Source: Silene noctiflora
Lineage: Eukaryota; Streptophyta; Magnoliopsida; Caryophyllales; Caryophyllaceae
Assembly (NCBI GenBank): GCA_009801015.1
Contig: VHZZ01022566.1
Span: forward strand, 1 to 22,153
Length of the DNA: 22,153 bases
Reading direction: 5' to 3'
Notes under the pieces: generated by a model
Database searches by the model: none
What the model saw: only the letters and a program-made list of their open reading frames with translations
Told to the model about the DNA's origin: nothing
Translations under genes and position numbers: made by a program
Part shown: positions 1 through 10,452 of the stretch, one piece after another
How the letters are laid out: each line of letters starts with the position of its first letter
How positions within the stretch are numbered: position 1 is the stretch's first letter

Positions 1-231
1 AATCATCCCTTGCGTATTCTTACATTGAGATTATAATGACGATATTTAAATCATCATCGTGATCGCACCATTGTTGAGGACACTCACTCCAACAATTTGA
101 ACTATTTTAACTTTAAATGTTGTTTCATGATGGTCACTTTTGCTATACTGTGCCTCGGGTAACCGAGATGGTAGCATCTATATATGTTAGGGTGGGCTTG
201 GTAAGGCACCTTTGTATATGTGGGTGTTACA
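1..231 (+). repeat. 3' part of the 5' LTR of the chromovirus element
   Basis: The stretch ends in TGTTACA directly before a plant primer-binding site, which is where a 5' LTR should end. It has no coding signal. The LTR start lies outside the window, so neither its length nor an LTR-pair age can be read. The matching 3' LTR is not in the window. Confidence 0.7.
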
Positions 232-233
232 AA

Positions 234-400
234 GTGGTATCAGAGCGACGATTTTGGAACCTGTAACCAATGAATTTAATGAACATAGGGAGTCAAATTA
301 AAATGAACCCGGGTAGNGTGGTATCAGAGCGACGATTTTGGAACCTGTAACCAATGAATTTAATGAACATAGGGAGTCAAATTAAAATGAACCCGGGTAG
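234..400 (+). repeat. 83-bp identical direct repeat split by a single N
   Basis: Bases 234-316 and 318-400 read identically, each starting GTGGTATCAGAGCG and ending ACCCGGGTAG, with one N at 317 between them. A perfect repeat meeting exactly at an N is the mark of two contig ends joined without removing their overlap. A real tandem duplication of the primer region is the less likely alternative. Confidence 0.85.
235..246 (+). other. Primer-binding site, tRNA-iMet type (first copy)
   Basis: TGGTATCAGAGC is the usual plant LTR-retrotransposon primer site, complementary to the 3' end of initiator methionine tRNA. It begins 3 bases after the likely LTR end. The same 12 bases recur at 319-330 because the surrounding 83 bp is repeated. 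Confidence 0.85.
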
Positions 401-756
401 GAGTTGTTAGGAACTAATGCAAAGACTTGGGAGACATCCTAAAGTCGCGAACTTGCCCTTGAAACTTTGAACCGGTCACAAAGGATGTGTCATGGGATCG
501 CTACTTGATTCTTTTTATCTTTGATGCATGTATGATGGATGAGATATGTGGTTGAGTTGGATGAATTGGATTGTAGGATAGAAGTATGTGGGGTATGATG
601 TGAAACATGTTGAGTGATGATTTATGCATAATGTTTGGTTGATATTAGTAACATGTGAATAGGAAAATGTTTATGTATGCTGCGTATATATACACTTTTA
701 ATGTTGTTGTGTAAAGTTATGATATAAAGCATGCGGGTAGTGTAGTTATGAGAATG
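401..756 (+). other. Untranslated leader, no gene seen
   Basis: This is AT-rich leader sequence between the duplicated primer site and the palindrome cluster. It has no coding signal in either strand that resembles a known family. The small open frame on the minus strand at 622-849 is low-complexity and overlaps the palindromes, so it is not called. Confidence 0.6.
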
Positions 757-1038
757 ACTCGATCGAGTAGGGGGAACTCGATTGAGTAGGTGAAACTTGA
801 CTGAGTATAGCCAACTCGATCGAATAGGTATTTGGTGATATTTGGGCATAATCCCTGTTTCATAGTTACTAGATCGAGTAAGTGGGGGACTCGATCAAGT
901 GTGTGTTTTGAACTCGACCGAGTATGTTTTATGTCAGACCCTCACCAATTTATGGAAGTTTAGTTACTCGATCGAGTGCTTATTAACTCGATCGAGTTTG
1001 TCCTACTCGACCGAGTATGTTTTGGTACTCGATCGAGT
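757..1038 (+). repeat. Cluster of eleven ACTCGATCGAGT-like palindromes in the leader
   Basis: The 12-base palindrome ACTCGATCGAGT or a close variant (one to three changes) starts at 757, 776, 795, 814, 868, 889, 912, 966, 986, 1005 and 1027. The first four are spaced exactly 19 bases apart. Later copies fall at irregular gaps of about 19 to 54 bases. The cluster lies in the untranslated leader between primer site and gag. Each copy can fold on itself, or pair with any other copy. Function is unknown; packaging, RNA dimerisation or translation control are guesses. Confidence 0.9.
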
Positions 1039-1116
1039 GTATCTTTGTGCGGACTGTTTTTGCTTTAAGTCGTAGGTTATGTGCTTACATTTATCCTTTT
1101 TATATAGCTCAAAGAA

Positions 1117-2181
1117 ATGCCACCAAAGAGATCAACAGTGTATGTTAAGGCTCGGGAAATGAGCATTGAGGATATCGTAAAGCTGATCGAGTACCAAGAT
1201 GCCCTCACCGAGACTCCTAAGAGGTTTGGGAAGGAGAAGGAGGCGAGGGTAGACTTTTCCAAAATGAGTACTACCATAGATCGCTTCAATTCCACAACCA
1301 ACTTATACACGAGTGAGCCAATCTTGCTTGACAACTGGCATCGTGAGATGGAGAATATCCTCGGGGTGGTGCATTGCCCAGAGGAGTTCAAGGTGGAACG
1401 GGTTGCGATCTACCTAAGGGACTCGGCTGGGGAATTATGGGATAAGGTGAAGGAGAGTGCGCTGGAAAGTTAACTGAAGCAGGGTGAGACCGTGATTACG
1501 TGGTCCGAGTTTAAGAGGGCTATGATGAATGGGTTCGTTCCGGAGCATATTCGTAGTAAGCTGAGGGATGAGTTTGATGCTTTCGTGATGATTGAGGGTA
1601 TGACAGTGACTGAGTACTACCATAACTTCAATTAGAAGTCTAGGTATGCTGAGGATATAGGATTGACACCGGTCAACTTGGCACTTCGGTTTGAGAAGGG
1701 GTTGACTTATAAGATCATGGAGAAGCTGACGACGGGGACTCTTTCGGATGTGAAAGAGGTGTATGAGAGGGTTGGGAAAGCTGAGAGATTGGTCGAGCTG
1801 GCCAAGGAAACCAGGGAGAAGGGTTCAGAGAAGAGGAAGGCTGAGAGTGAGGGTGATGGCCATTCTAGCTACAAGTGGGGCAACCACAATCAGCCTAAGG
1901 CTTATTCATCGGGGTCGGGGTTTAGTGGCGGATCTTCTTATAACCGGGGAGGTCGCAACGGTGGTGCTAACTGGAATATCTCATGCTTCAACTGTGGTAG
2001 TACTGGCCACAAAAGACATGAGTGTACTAGTGCCCCCGGGAGGGGCTTTCATAGGCAGTCTCAGGGGAACTTTTCTCAAGCGCATAGCTATGCGAGCAAC
2101 CGGCTAGCTGGATCATGGAGAAATCAGGGAGGGCAGAGTCACAATGGCAGTTTCAACCGCAATGGTGGAGGCAGCGGTTAA
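1117..2181 (+). pseudogene. gag (capsid and nucleocapsid) of the chromovirus, broken
   Basis: The natural start is the ATG at 1117 (MPPKRSTVYVKAREMSIEDI). The capsid-like region follows, with the typical blocks WHREMENILG and RDSAGELWDKVKE, then ALRFEKGLTYKIMEKL. A basic, glycine- and serine-rich tail leads to one CCHC zinc knuckle, CFNCGSTGHKRHEC, at about 1984-2025. In this family gag packages the genomic RNA and forms the cytoplasmic particle. The layout and length (about 350 residues) are usual for plant chromoviruses. The reading frame is broken, so this is a fossil. Confidence 0.85.
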
Positions 2182-2268
2182 TGTCAATCAGGCATCAGCT
2201 TCTAAGTCTACTGCGTCAGCTAATACGGTGTAGGGAGGTGGCAAAGAACAGCGGTAAACTCTTCATAA

Positions 2269-2709
2269 TGGACAAGCAAGCTGCTATGGAGGATGCACGT
2301 GTAGTCACTGGTGCTTTTCTTGTTAATAACGTTCCTACTTTTGTTTTGTTTGATTTTGGGGCGTCGCATTCCTTTGCATCATCAAGTCATGCTAAGTCTT
2401 TGGGTTTGGGAGAGTTTTTGTCTGTGAAAGATGAAATTTTTATACCGTCTGAGGAGTCAGTGTCTTGTGGGAAGTTGTTTAATGGAGTGTCTATGGTTAT
2501 TGGACAAGTTGATCTTCCAGTTAACTTGTTTGAATTTCTATTGGATCAAAAGAAGGTGTCTTTGAAGGGTCCTAAGGGTGTTAGGGTGTCTTACCGTGGG
2601 TTTGTGGTCAAACCCAAAGTCAAATTGATTGCAGCCATAACCTTGGAGTCCTACTTGAGTAAGGGGTGTCCTTTGATTTTATGTCATGTATGGGATACAC
2701 CAAATAAGT
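2269..2709 (+). pseudogene. Aspartic protease region of the chromovirus, broken
   Basis: The segment begins MDKQAAMEDARVVTGAFLVN, a common lead-in to the plant retropepsin domain, and continues with a block centred on GASHSFASSSHAKSLGLG, the flap-side sequence of Ty3/gypsy proteases. The protease cuts Gag-Pol into working parts. It sits between the gag zinc knuckle and the RT, as expected for this superfamily. The region is part of a broken element. Confidence 0.75.
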
Positions 2710-4548
2710 TAGAGGAGCTGATGAAGTAGTTGGATGACCTGTCAGAGAAGGGATACATTCGACCTAGTGTATTGCCATGGGGTGCACCAGTATTGTTTGT
2801 GAATAAGAAGGATGGGAGCTTGAGGTTGTGTATAGACTACAGGGAGCTGAACCATGTCACGGTGGAGAATAAGTATCTGTTGCCGAGAATAGAAGATTTT
2901 TTTTTACCAGCCGAGTGGGGCAGGTGTCTTTTCCAAGATAGATCTCAGGTTAGGATATCATCAGTTGAGGATTCGGGAGGAAGACATATCGAAGACATCT
3001 TTTTGATCGAGGTATGGTCACTATGAGTTCGTGGTGATGCCGTTTGGGTGGACTAATGCACCATAAGTGTGTATAGGTCTCATGAACCGGGTTTTTAGTC
3101 AGTACTTGGATCAGTTCGTGGTGGTGTTTATCAATGACATCTTAGTCTATTCCAAGACTAAGAAGGAGCATGCCGAGCACCTACGATTGGTATTACAAAC
3201 CTTGCGCGATAACCAGTTGTATGCTAAGTTATCCAAGTGTGAGTTTTGGTTGGAAAAGGTGGCATTTCTAGTCTATGTAATCTCTATGGAGGGAGTGTCG
3301 GTGGATCTTGGCAAGAAAACTGCAGTGTCTAACTGGGAGGCACCGAAGAATGTGGCTGAGGTTCGAAGTTTCCTGGGTTTGGCTGGCTACTCTAAGAGGT
3401 TTGTCAAGGACTTTTCTAAGATTGCTAGACCTATGACAGTGTTGATGAGGAAGGAGAACCGGTTTTGCTGAGATGAAAGTTGTGAGACAGCGTTCCAAAC
3501 ATTAAAGGAGCGTTTGACTACAGCTCCGGTCTTGGCTTTACCGGAAGGGAGTGAGAATTTCGAGGTGTATACAGATGCTTCGAAGAATGGGTTGGGTTGT
3601 GTGTTGATGCAGAATGGGAAAGTCATTGCCTATGCTTCTAGNCAATTGAAGTCTTATGAGGAGAATTATCCGACTCATGATCTGGANTTGGGTGCAGTTG
3701 TATTTGCTCTCAAGATTTGGAGACACTACCTATATGGGGCGACCTTTAAGGTGTTTATCAATGACATCTTGGTCTATTCCAAGACTAAGGAGGAGCATGC
3801 CGAGCACCAACGAATGGTATTACAAACCTTGCGCGATAACCAGTTGTATGCTAAGTTATCCAAGTGTGAGTTTTGGTTGGAAAAGGTGGCCTTTCTGGGC
3901 TATATGATCTCTAAGGAGGGAGTGTCGGTGGATCCTAGCAAGAAAACTATAGTGTCTAACTGGGAGGCACCGAAGAATGTGGCCGAGGTTCGAAGTTTCC
4001 TGGGTTTGGCTGGCTACTCCAAGAGGTTTGTCAAGGAATTTTCTAAGATTGCTAGACCTATGACAGCGTTGATGAGGAAGGAGAACCGGTTTTGCTGGGA
4101 TGAAAGTTGTGAGATAGCGTTCCAAACATTAAATGAGCGTTTGACTACAGCTCCGGTCTTGGCTTTACCAGAAGGGAGCGAGAATTTCGAGGTGTATACA
4201 GATGCTTCGAAGAATGGGTTGGGTTGTGTGTTGATGCAGAATGGGAAAGTCATTGTCTATGCTTCTAGGCAATTGAAGTCTTATGAGGAGAATTATCCGA
4301 CTCATGATCTGGAGTTGAGTGCAGTTGTATTTTCTCTCAAGATTTGGAGACACTACCTATATGGGGCGACCTTTAAGGTGTTTTCTGATCATAAGAGTAT
4401 GAAATACATCTACACTTAGAGGGAGTTGAATATGCGACAGAGGAGGTGGATGAAGCTCATTGGGGATTATGACATGGATATTGTATACCATGAAGGGAAG
4501 GCGAATGTGGTAGCAGATGCGTTGAGTAGGAAGAGTGTGCATTCTTTA
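2710..4548 (+). pseudogene. Reverse transcriptase and RNase H of the chromovirus, broken and internally duplicated
   Basis: RT begins with [20 protein letters not shown] and [18 protein letters not shown] (about 2735-2857). The palm region follows near 3115-3160 (DILVYSK). The connection region is marked by SKCEFW and [16 protein letters not shown], and RNase H begins at [16 protein letters not shown]. RNase H closes with DYDMDIVYHEGKANVVADALSRK at about 4465-4533 (written here as family blocks). These enzymes copy element RNA to DNA and degrade the RNA template in the particle. The segment from the RT palm to mid RNase H occurs twice in tandem (627-bp unit, described separately). The region is broken in several places. 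Confidence 0.85.
3124..4377 (+). repeat. 627-bp tandem duplication inside RT/RNase H
   Basis: Bases 3124-3750 and 3751-4377 are the same segment repeated head to tail. The unit runs from the RT palm to the middle of RNase H. The unit length of 627 is a multiple of three. The 7-base word GGTGTTT occurs at both edges and at the junction (3123-3129, 3750-3756, 4377-4383), which points to microhomology at the break. By eye the copies differ at about 26 sites (about 4%) with no length change. Two of the window's four N bases (3642, 3687) fall in the first copy, and both align with G in the second. Confidence 0.93.
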
Positions 4549-5172
4549 TGCACAGCCATGTCACTGGTGATATTGAGAGATGAGGTGACAGAGATGGGGA
4601 TTCATGTGATCCTGAAAGGGGATGCTATAGGGGATTTGATAGTTGAGCTAGAGCTTTATGATGATATTCGGAGGAAACGGGCTCTTGATTCTAAGATCCA
4701 GGAGTGGAGGACTGGAGTAGAGAAGGGGACAGTGTCTCAGTTCTCTATTCATTCTGATGGGAGTGTTCGGTTCGATGGGAGGTGGTGCGTGCCTAAGGAT
4801 GACAAATTGAGGAAGCTGATCATGACCGAGGCTCATTGTACTCCGTATTCAGTACATCCGGATGGTGATAAGCTATATAAGGACTTGAAGAAGACCTTTT
4901 GGTGGCCTGGGATGAAGAGGGAGTCAACAGAGTTTGTGGCTCGATGTTTGATTTGCCAGAGAGTCAAAGGAGAGCAGCGATGACCGCAGGGTAAGATTCA
5001 GTCTCTTGAGGTACCAGAATGGAAGTGGGAATCTATCTCTAAAGATTTCATCGTGGGATTACCGACGAATAGGTAGGGTAATAACATGATTTGGGTGATC
5101 GTAGATCGGTTAACCAAGTCAGGTCACTTTATTCCCATGAAAGATACGTGGAGTAAGGTACAGTTGGCAAAT
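4549..5172 (+). pseudogene. Integrase N-terminal part of the chromovirus, broken and cut off
   Basis: The zinc-binding HHCC module is visible: H in EAHCTPYSVHPDGDK, the block WWPGMKRE, then CLICQRVKGEQR (about 4828-4980). The start of the catalytic core follows ([35 protein letters not shown]). Integrase inserts the cDNA copy into the genome. Homology stops at about 5172, where Tat-type pol sequence starts in the same orientation. The remainder of the core, the C-terminal domain and the 3' LTR are not in this window. Confidence 0.85.
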
Positions 5173-5214
5173 GGTTAACCAATTGACGTCGGGACAGATC
5201 TTGAACCTAAATAA

Positions 5215-6475
5215 TTTAGGATAGGGACCACCCTAGACTCAGCTGAAAGAGCTCTCTTCATTGACCTTCTACACGAGTTCAAAAATGTCTTCTCTTGGTC
5301 CGACAAAGACATGCTAACGATAGACAGGGACATTGTAGAACATCGTAACCCAATTAAGTCAGGATTCAAACCAGTTAAACAAAAGCTCCGCAGAATAAGG
5401 AGTGAATGGGGTCTTAAGATCAAAGAAGATGTGAACAAACAATTCAAAGACGGGTTCATCAAAGTTTCTGAGTATTCTGACTGGGCGGCCAACATCGTCC
5501 CCGTACCCAAAAAGAATGGGTGAATCCGGGTTTGTGTTGATTTTAGGGATCTAAACAAAGCTAGTCCAAAAGACGATTTTCCATTACCACATATCTACAT
5601 ATTGGTAGACAATACAGCTGACCATGCACTTTTGTCCTTCATGGATGGATACGCAGGCTACATCAGATCAAAATGGCTGAAGAAGACATGCATAAAACCG
5701 CATTTGTCACTGAATGGGGAACCTATTATTACACCGTCATTCCTTTCGGGTTAATCAACACCGGTGCAACATATTAACGCACAACCACTACCTTGCTACA
5801 CGACATGATGCATAAATAATTAGAGGTATATGTTGATGATATGATCGTTAAATCCAAAGATAGACAGGGTCAGATTGCTAATCTATGCAAGTTCTTCCTT
5901 AGGCTTCGCAAGTACAATATGAGACTTAATCCTCAGAAGTGTGCATGTGGGGTAACATCTGGGAAGTTTCTAGGCCACGTCGTAAGTCAACGAGGAATAA
6001 AGATTGATCCATCCAAGATCAAGGCTCTAATCGAGATACCCCAACCGCAGACGGAGAAAGAAATTCAGGGTTTTCTAGGCAAAGTACAGTACATAAGCCG
6101 TTTTATCTCCAAGCTTACCATGATTTGCGTGCCACTATTCAAGAAACTAAAAAAGATGGACCACACCATGTGGGACGACGATTGTCAGAGGGAATTTGAG
6201 AGAATCAAGGAGATTTTGGCCAAACCACTTGTGCTCATGCCACCGCAGAAAGGCCAACCTTTATCCCTATACCTCACAGTCACAGAAACAGCCATGGGAG
6301 CCATGCTCGCTCAAATGGTAGGGAAAGAGGAACGAGTCATCTACCACCTCAGCAAGAAGTTCTTGGAATACATGACAAAGTACATACCTCTTGAAAAGAC
6401 TTGCCTCGCTCTTGTGTGGGAAACAAATAATCCGCGACATTACATGCTCCGCTATTCGTTCAAAGTCTACTAAAA
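5215..6475 (+). pseudogene. Reverse transcriptase and RNase H of the Tat-type element, broken
   Basis: The lead-in ALFIDLLHEFKNVFSW precedes RT blocks WAANIVPVPKKNG and VCVDFRDLNKASPKDDFPLP (about 5485-5586), the catalytic VYVDDM at about 5827-5844 and the connection blocks RLNPQKCACGV, GKFLGHVVSQRGI and IQGFLGKVQYISRFI. RNase H follows with YLTVTETAMGAMLAQ and LSKKFLEYMTKYIPLEK to about 6470. The wording of these blocks (NKASPKDDFPLP, VPVPKKNG) is that of the non-chromovirus Tat/Athila side of Ty3/gypsy, unlike the element to its left. The polymerase copies element RNA to DNA in the particle. The region is broken. Confidence 0.85.
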
Positions 6476-6696
6476 AATGGATCCCATAAAATACATTTTC
6501 GAGAAACCAGTTCTTAATGGAAGACTAGCAAGATGGACTCCAGTGAGTTCTGAGTTCGACCTCAAATATGTGCCTTTAAAGGTAATTAAAGGACGGGGTA
6601 GTGGCTGAATTATTCGCGAAAAATCCCATATATGACATGCAAATGATAGACACGTGGTCATTTCCAGACGAAAATATCCTTCAAACCAACACAGAA

Positions 6697-7182
6697 TCAT
6701 GGGATATCTATTTCGACGAGGCTTTCAGCCTAAGAGGATATGGGATCGGAGTATTGCTCATTTCTCCTGAAGGCGAGCATATACCAATTTCAGTCAAACT
6801 CGACTTCAAGGTGACTAATAATGCGGCATAATATGAGGCCTGCCTCACAGGTTTACAAGAAGCAGTCAGTCTCGGCATCAAAAGACTTCGAGTCCATGGC
6901 GACTTATCCCTCATTATCAACCAGCTCACTAGATCATGGAAAATACGGAGCGAAAATCTCATCCCATATCAATCAAGGGTAGATCAAGTGGCTCAGTTCT
7001 TTGATCAAATCACTTACTTACACTTACCAAGAGAGGAAAACCAATTTGCAGACGCTCTTGCGAAACTTGCATCCCTTATTAACATGTTTAACAATATGGT
7101 GGATATGCCCTTATGTATCGAAAGGCGATCCGGACCAGCCTATATACACCTCCTAGCTGACGAGGAGGAAGATCAAGAATAG
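6697..7182 (+). pseudogene. Second, archaeal-type RNase H (aRNH) of the Tat-type element, broken
   Basis: The block WDIYFDEAFSLRGYGIGVLL opens the fold, then ISVKLDFKVTNNAA, YEACLTGLQEA, LRVHGDLSLIINQL, YLHLPREENQFADALAKLAS (to about 7072). These are the familiar motifs of the archaeal/plant-type RNase H that Tat elements carry in addition to the normal domain: a D in the first strand, E in the YEA helix, D in the HGD strand, and a late D in the ADALAKLAS helix. It is thought to assist RNA removal during reverse transcription or to have replaced part of the first domain's role. Its position between RNase H and integrase fits the lineage. Confidence 0.85.
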
Positions 7183-7365
7183 CCTTGGTACCAAGCCATT
7201 CTAAAGTACAAGCTCAATGGTGAATATCCAGCAAACATGGACAAGAGGGGACGACGAGTTATATGGCTACTAGCCTCCTAATACGTCCTGAATTAAGGGG
7301 AATTATATAAACTAATACTACATGGCATTATCTTGCTTTACCTCGATCGTTCGAAAGCAAAGAAA

Positions 7366-8422
7366 GTAATGGAGGAAGTCCATGCCGGAGAATGTGGTCC
7401 TCACATGAGTGGGCCAATGATGGTGGAGAAAATCATGCGCTTAGGATACTACTGGACGACCATGTAAACAGACTGCATCAAATATGTTAAGACATTGTCA
7501 CAATTGCCAAATCTTTGCAAACGTGCGGCACGTTCTACCCTCCTTGTTGTATACAATGATATCACCTTGGCCATTCTACACTTGGGGAATAGACATCATC
7601 GGGAAAATCACTCCAGCTGGGACGGGAGGCCATTGTTTCATTCTAGTGGCAATAGAATATTTCACTAAATGGGTGTAAGCAGCTTCCTATACTGATCTAA
7701 CATCCAAAAAAGTGGCTAAGTTAATACAAACCAACATCATTTGTCGATATGCGTGCTCACATGAGATCATCAGTGACAACGGTTCTAATTTCCAAGTTGA
7801 AGCTGCACAAGTGCTTGCTAAATACAAAATCCAGCATCATCATTCCTCGCCAATCCGACCTCAAACCAATGGAGCCGTAGAGGCAGCAAATAAGAATGTC
7901 GTCATAATCCTAAAGAAAATGATCGATAATTATAGGGATTGGCCTAATAAAATACCTTTCGCCTTAACCTTAGTCGGGACGCCCACTAGGTCTACTCCTT
8001 TCTACCTAACATATGTTATGAAGGTTGTATAACCAGTAGAACTAGAGATCCCATATCTACGAATTCTACTCGAAAGTCAAATTCCAGAAGCTGAATGGAA
8101 TAGAGAGCGATATGAAGAACTCATTCTCCTGGATGAGCGGCGATTACATGCCCTACATAATGTTTAAACATTTCAACCGCGAATCAGAAGAGCTTTTAAC
8201 AAGAAAGTCAAACCTCTGCACATCAAAGAAGGAGACCTAGTCCTTAAATCGGTTCGAGCTCTTTTACCAGTAGACCTAAGGGGAAATCTTAAACCTAACT
8301 GGGCAGGACCTTACTTAGTCAAAACCACATCCTCGGGTGGTGCGGATAGAATCACAGACCTAGGCGGGAATGAATTCTCTAACCAAACAAACCTAGACCA
8401 ACTTAAGAAGTATTACCCTTAG
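7366..8422 (+). pseudogene. Integrase of the Tat-type element, broken
   Basis: The HHCC zinc region covers VHAGECGPHMSG to HCHNCQIF (about 7380-7513). The catalytic core begins PWPFYTWGIDIIGKI (first Asp) with VAIEYFTKWV, then IISDNGSNFQVEA (second Asp, about 7770-7808), then HHHSSPIRPQTNGAVEAANK (Glu helix, about 7838-7896). The C-terminal part holds IRRAFNKKVKPLHIKEGDLV and NWAGPYLVK, a GPF/Y-type motif at about 8298-8324, and ends LDQLKKYYP at 8422, the usual end of plant Ty3/gypsy integrases. It joins element cDNA to host DNA. The coding region is broken. Confidence 0.87.
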
Positions 8423-8974
8423 ACTAGGTTCGAACGCGCCACGCATGACCAACGTGCCGCTCATGCGACATGTCACACGCTATTATCCCTCTTCATGCTA
8501 CCTTGCTCTTGCATTTTAAACATTTTATATCATCCTTATTATCGTCAAATGTAAAATTAATTGTATTTCAGGAGTAATTAAAGCACCTTGCTTATTCCCC
8601 GCGTTCATTTAGGCTCTTGCCTCGAACACTTATTATTTTGCATATATTTCGAACTATGTTACGGGTTTGATTTCATAATTATACGGTGAATACGTAGGCA
8701 ATCCTTCACAAGATACAACACAAAAAACTTTAAAAAAAATGTGCAAATAGAAGGACAAGTGCTTTAGCATTTGAAATTCGAAAGGATAAGTAAAAAGGAA
8801 TGTAGTTGATTTAAAGTTTTATTAAACTTACAACCCTATTTTTTCATTAATAATAATACGCCAAATAATAATAAATAATTATTGAAACTAAAAATGCTAA
8901 GCTAGGATTCTAAAATCCCGCCTCTTTATTACAACAAATAATAAATACTACTACAAATACTTTAATGACTTAGG
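8423..8974 (+). other. Untranslated stretch between integrase and antisense gene
   Basis: There is no gene here. The segment near 8685-8722 (GAATACGTAGGCAATCCTTC then ACAAGATAC) matches my recollection of a short block often found after pol in plant Tat-type elements, with a pairing-prone CTT...AAG core. Bases 8740-8970 are very AT-rich with AATAATA runs and would serve as the 3' untranslated end and poly(A) region of the antisense gene that starts at 10357. Confidence 0.55.
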
Positions 8975-10357
8975 CTATTCATCCATCTTTCCCTTATCTT
9001 TGTCATTTTTATCATACTTCTTGTCTCAGCCTCGAGGTGGACGCTCCTGCGTTATTTCAAACCTAATTACTAAACGTCTCTCACGTGGTCTAGAATTTCC
9101 ATTCTTATCCACCACCATTCTTTCAGCAGGAGGAGCTCTCTTCGGTTTCTTCTTTGGATAAACGACTTGGAATCCATCTTCTTCCTCTCTCTCAGTCAAA
9201 TACTTCTGGTTCTCCCTGGCTACTTCTCGAATTTTGTAGTCAATAGGCTCATGCTTCCTTAACTTCTCCCTCTCCTCTAAATTGCTAGCTTTGGTCCATT
9301 ACATGTATGAATCAAATACTCATAATGAACCTACATGGGTAGGTATATACCACTTGTCTCAGCAGCCTTTCCGGGAAGATAGTGACCATAAACACCAAAC
9401 CTAGAACACGAATCGATCGCGTACGATCAAGGCTGGATGCTCCTATCAATGCTTTAAGATGCCACCATGGAACGATCCATCTTATAAGAGGCCCGCCTTC
9501 ATTCTTCAGTTTGTTTTCCCAATAATTGCAAACTCGAGTGAAGTCTACCATGTATAGCCTCGTCCTCATTGAAATAGACCTTGAATGATAGCCATGCAAA
9601 TCGACTGGGGGCTCGATTAATCAAAGTCTCTCCATAAGCTAGATATATCAAGACAAAATAAGGAGATAAATTACCAAAAAAAAGCGGAAAAAAAAATCCG
9701 AAAGAAAAAGAGAGAAAAAAATCACCTGGAGTATTATGGGACTTCCCAAATACGGCATCTCGCGATTAGCCTCTCTATTATCTAGACCAAGGATAGTCTC
9801 CCCTAATGATAGCCAAGTTGGGCTCCTACGCAGCTCCATTTGCTCCACAATTCCTAAGAAACGAGGGTCTCCCCTCATTTCGGTATCAACATGGCCTTTC
9901 AAGACATAGCAATGGATAAGGCAAAATCCAACTACTAGCCCAGCGCTTCGCCACATATGAGATGGTAGGGTCCTCCCTATTTATAAAGCGGTCAACTAGA
10001 TCGAACATTCTCACGCCTTTTGAATTCACAAGATGATCTACTTCAGCTTTGGTCAACCCTAGAAGGTTCCTAAATTTATTCTTATATCCTTGGGAACTAG
10101 GAGGCAATATTGGAAAGCTTTCAACATCCCACCCACATACTGCTGCAAATTCTTCGGGAAAAGGACATATTTCTCCTCCTGGAAATGCAAAAACTTGAAG
10201 ATCTTGGTTCAATATTCCAAGTATGCATCTAAAAAGGGTTTCACCATCTTCACTTGCTTGAAACTAATGATTTGACCAATATTAAAGGCACTCATATCAT
10301 GCTTCTCTACGTTGGTAAACTCATTTGTCCATTGTTTGAGACTGGATTCAAAGGCAT
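8975..10357 (-). pseudogene. Antisense DUF7745/PMD-like gene within the Tat element, broken
   Basis: The chosen start is the minus-strand ATG at 10357 (MDAFESSLKQWTNEFTNVEK). Homology-like blocks then run FPGGEICPFPEEFAAVCGWD, LGLTKAEVDHLVNSKGVRMF, DLVDRF, FLGIVEQMELRRSPTWLSLG, ETILGLDN, YLGSPIILQ, LHGYHSRSISMRTRLYMV, IRWIVPWWHLKAL, IFPERLLRQV. These resemble the plant family known as DUF7745, a relative of the plant mobile domain common in retrotransposon-borne proteins. That call is from recall. A GT-AG intron candidate of about 87 bp (9639-9725, U-rich on the minus strand) lies after SPIILQ. The tail, about 9260-8975, is strongly charged and includes PKKKPKR (about 9137-9157), a likely nuclear signal. 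The gene has its own TATA box. It is broken in a few places. Confidence 0.72.
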
Positions 10358-10452
10358 CCATTTTTTAGAGAAATTGTGAAGATTTTGAATGTATGTTATA
10401 CTACCGAATTATAGAAGGGAGAATTGTGAGAATAAGCGTTCACCCGAGGTCT

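Larger units (their letters stand above)
1..5172 (+). mobile_element. Broken Ty3/gypsy chromovirus (Tekay/Del-like), 3' side missing
   Basis: An old LTR retrotransposon fossil in the order LTR (partial), primer site, leader, gag, protease, reverse transcriptase, RNase H, integrase (partial). The order RT-RNase H-integrase defines Ty3/gypsy. The gag type with one zinc knuckle, the RT signature [18 protein letters not shown] and the integrase block EWKWESIS followed by IWVIVDRLTKSGHF resemble the Tekay/Del chromovirus group. That lineage call is from recall of family signatures and not from a search. The 5' LTR starts left of the window. The integrase ends near 5172, where a different gypsy element begins, so the integrase C-terminus, chromodomain and 3' LTR are absent. 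The coding region is broken at roughly ten places or fewer and cannot act on its own. Confidence 0.85.
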
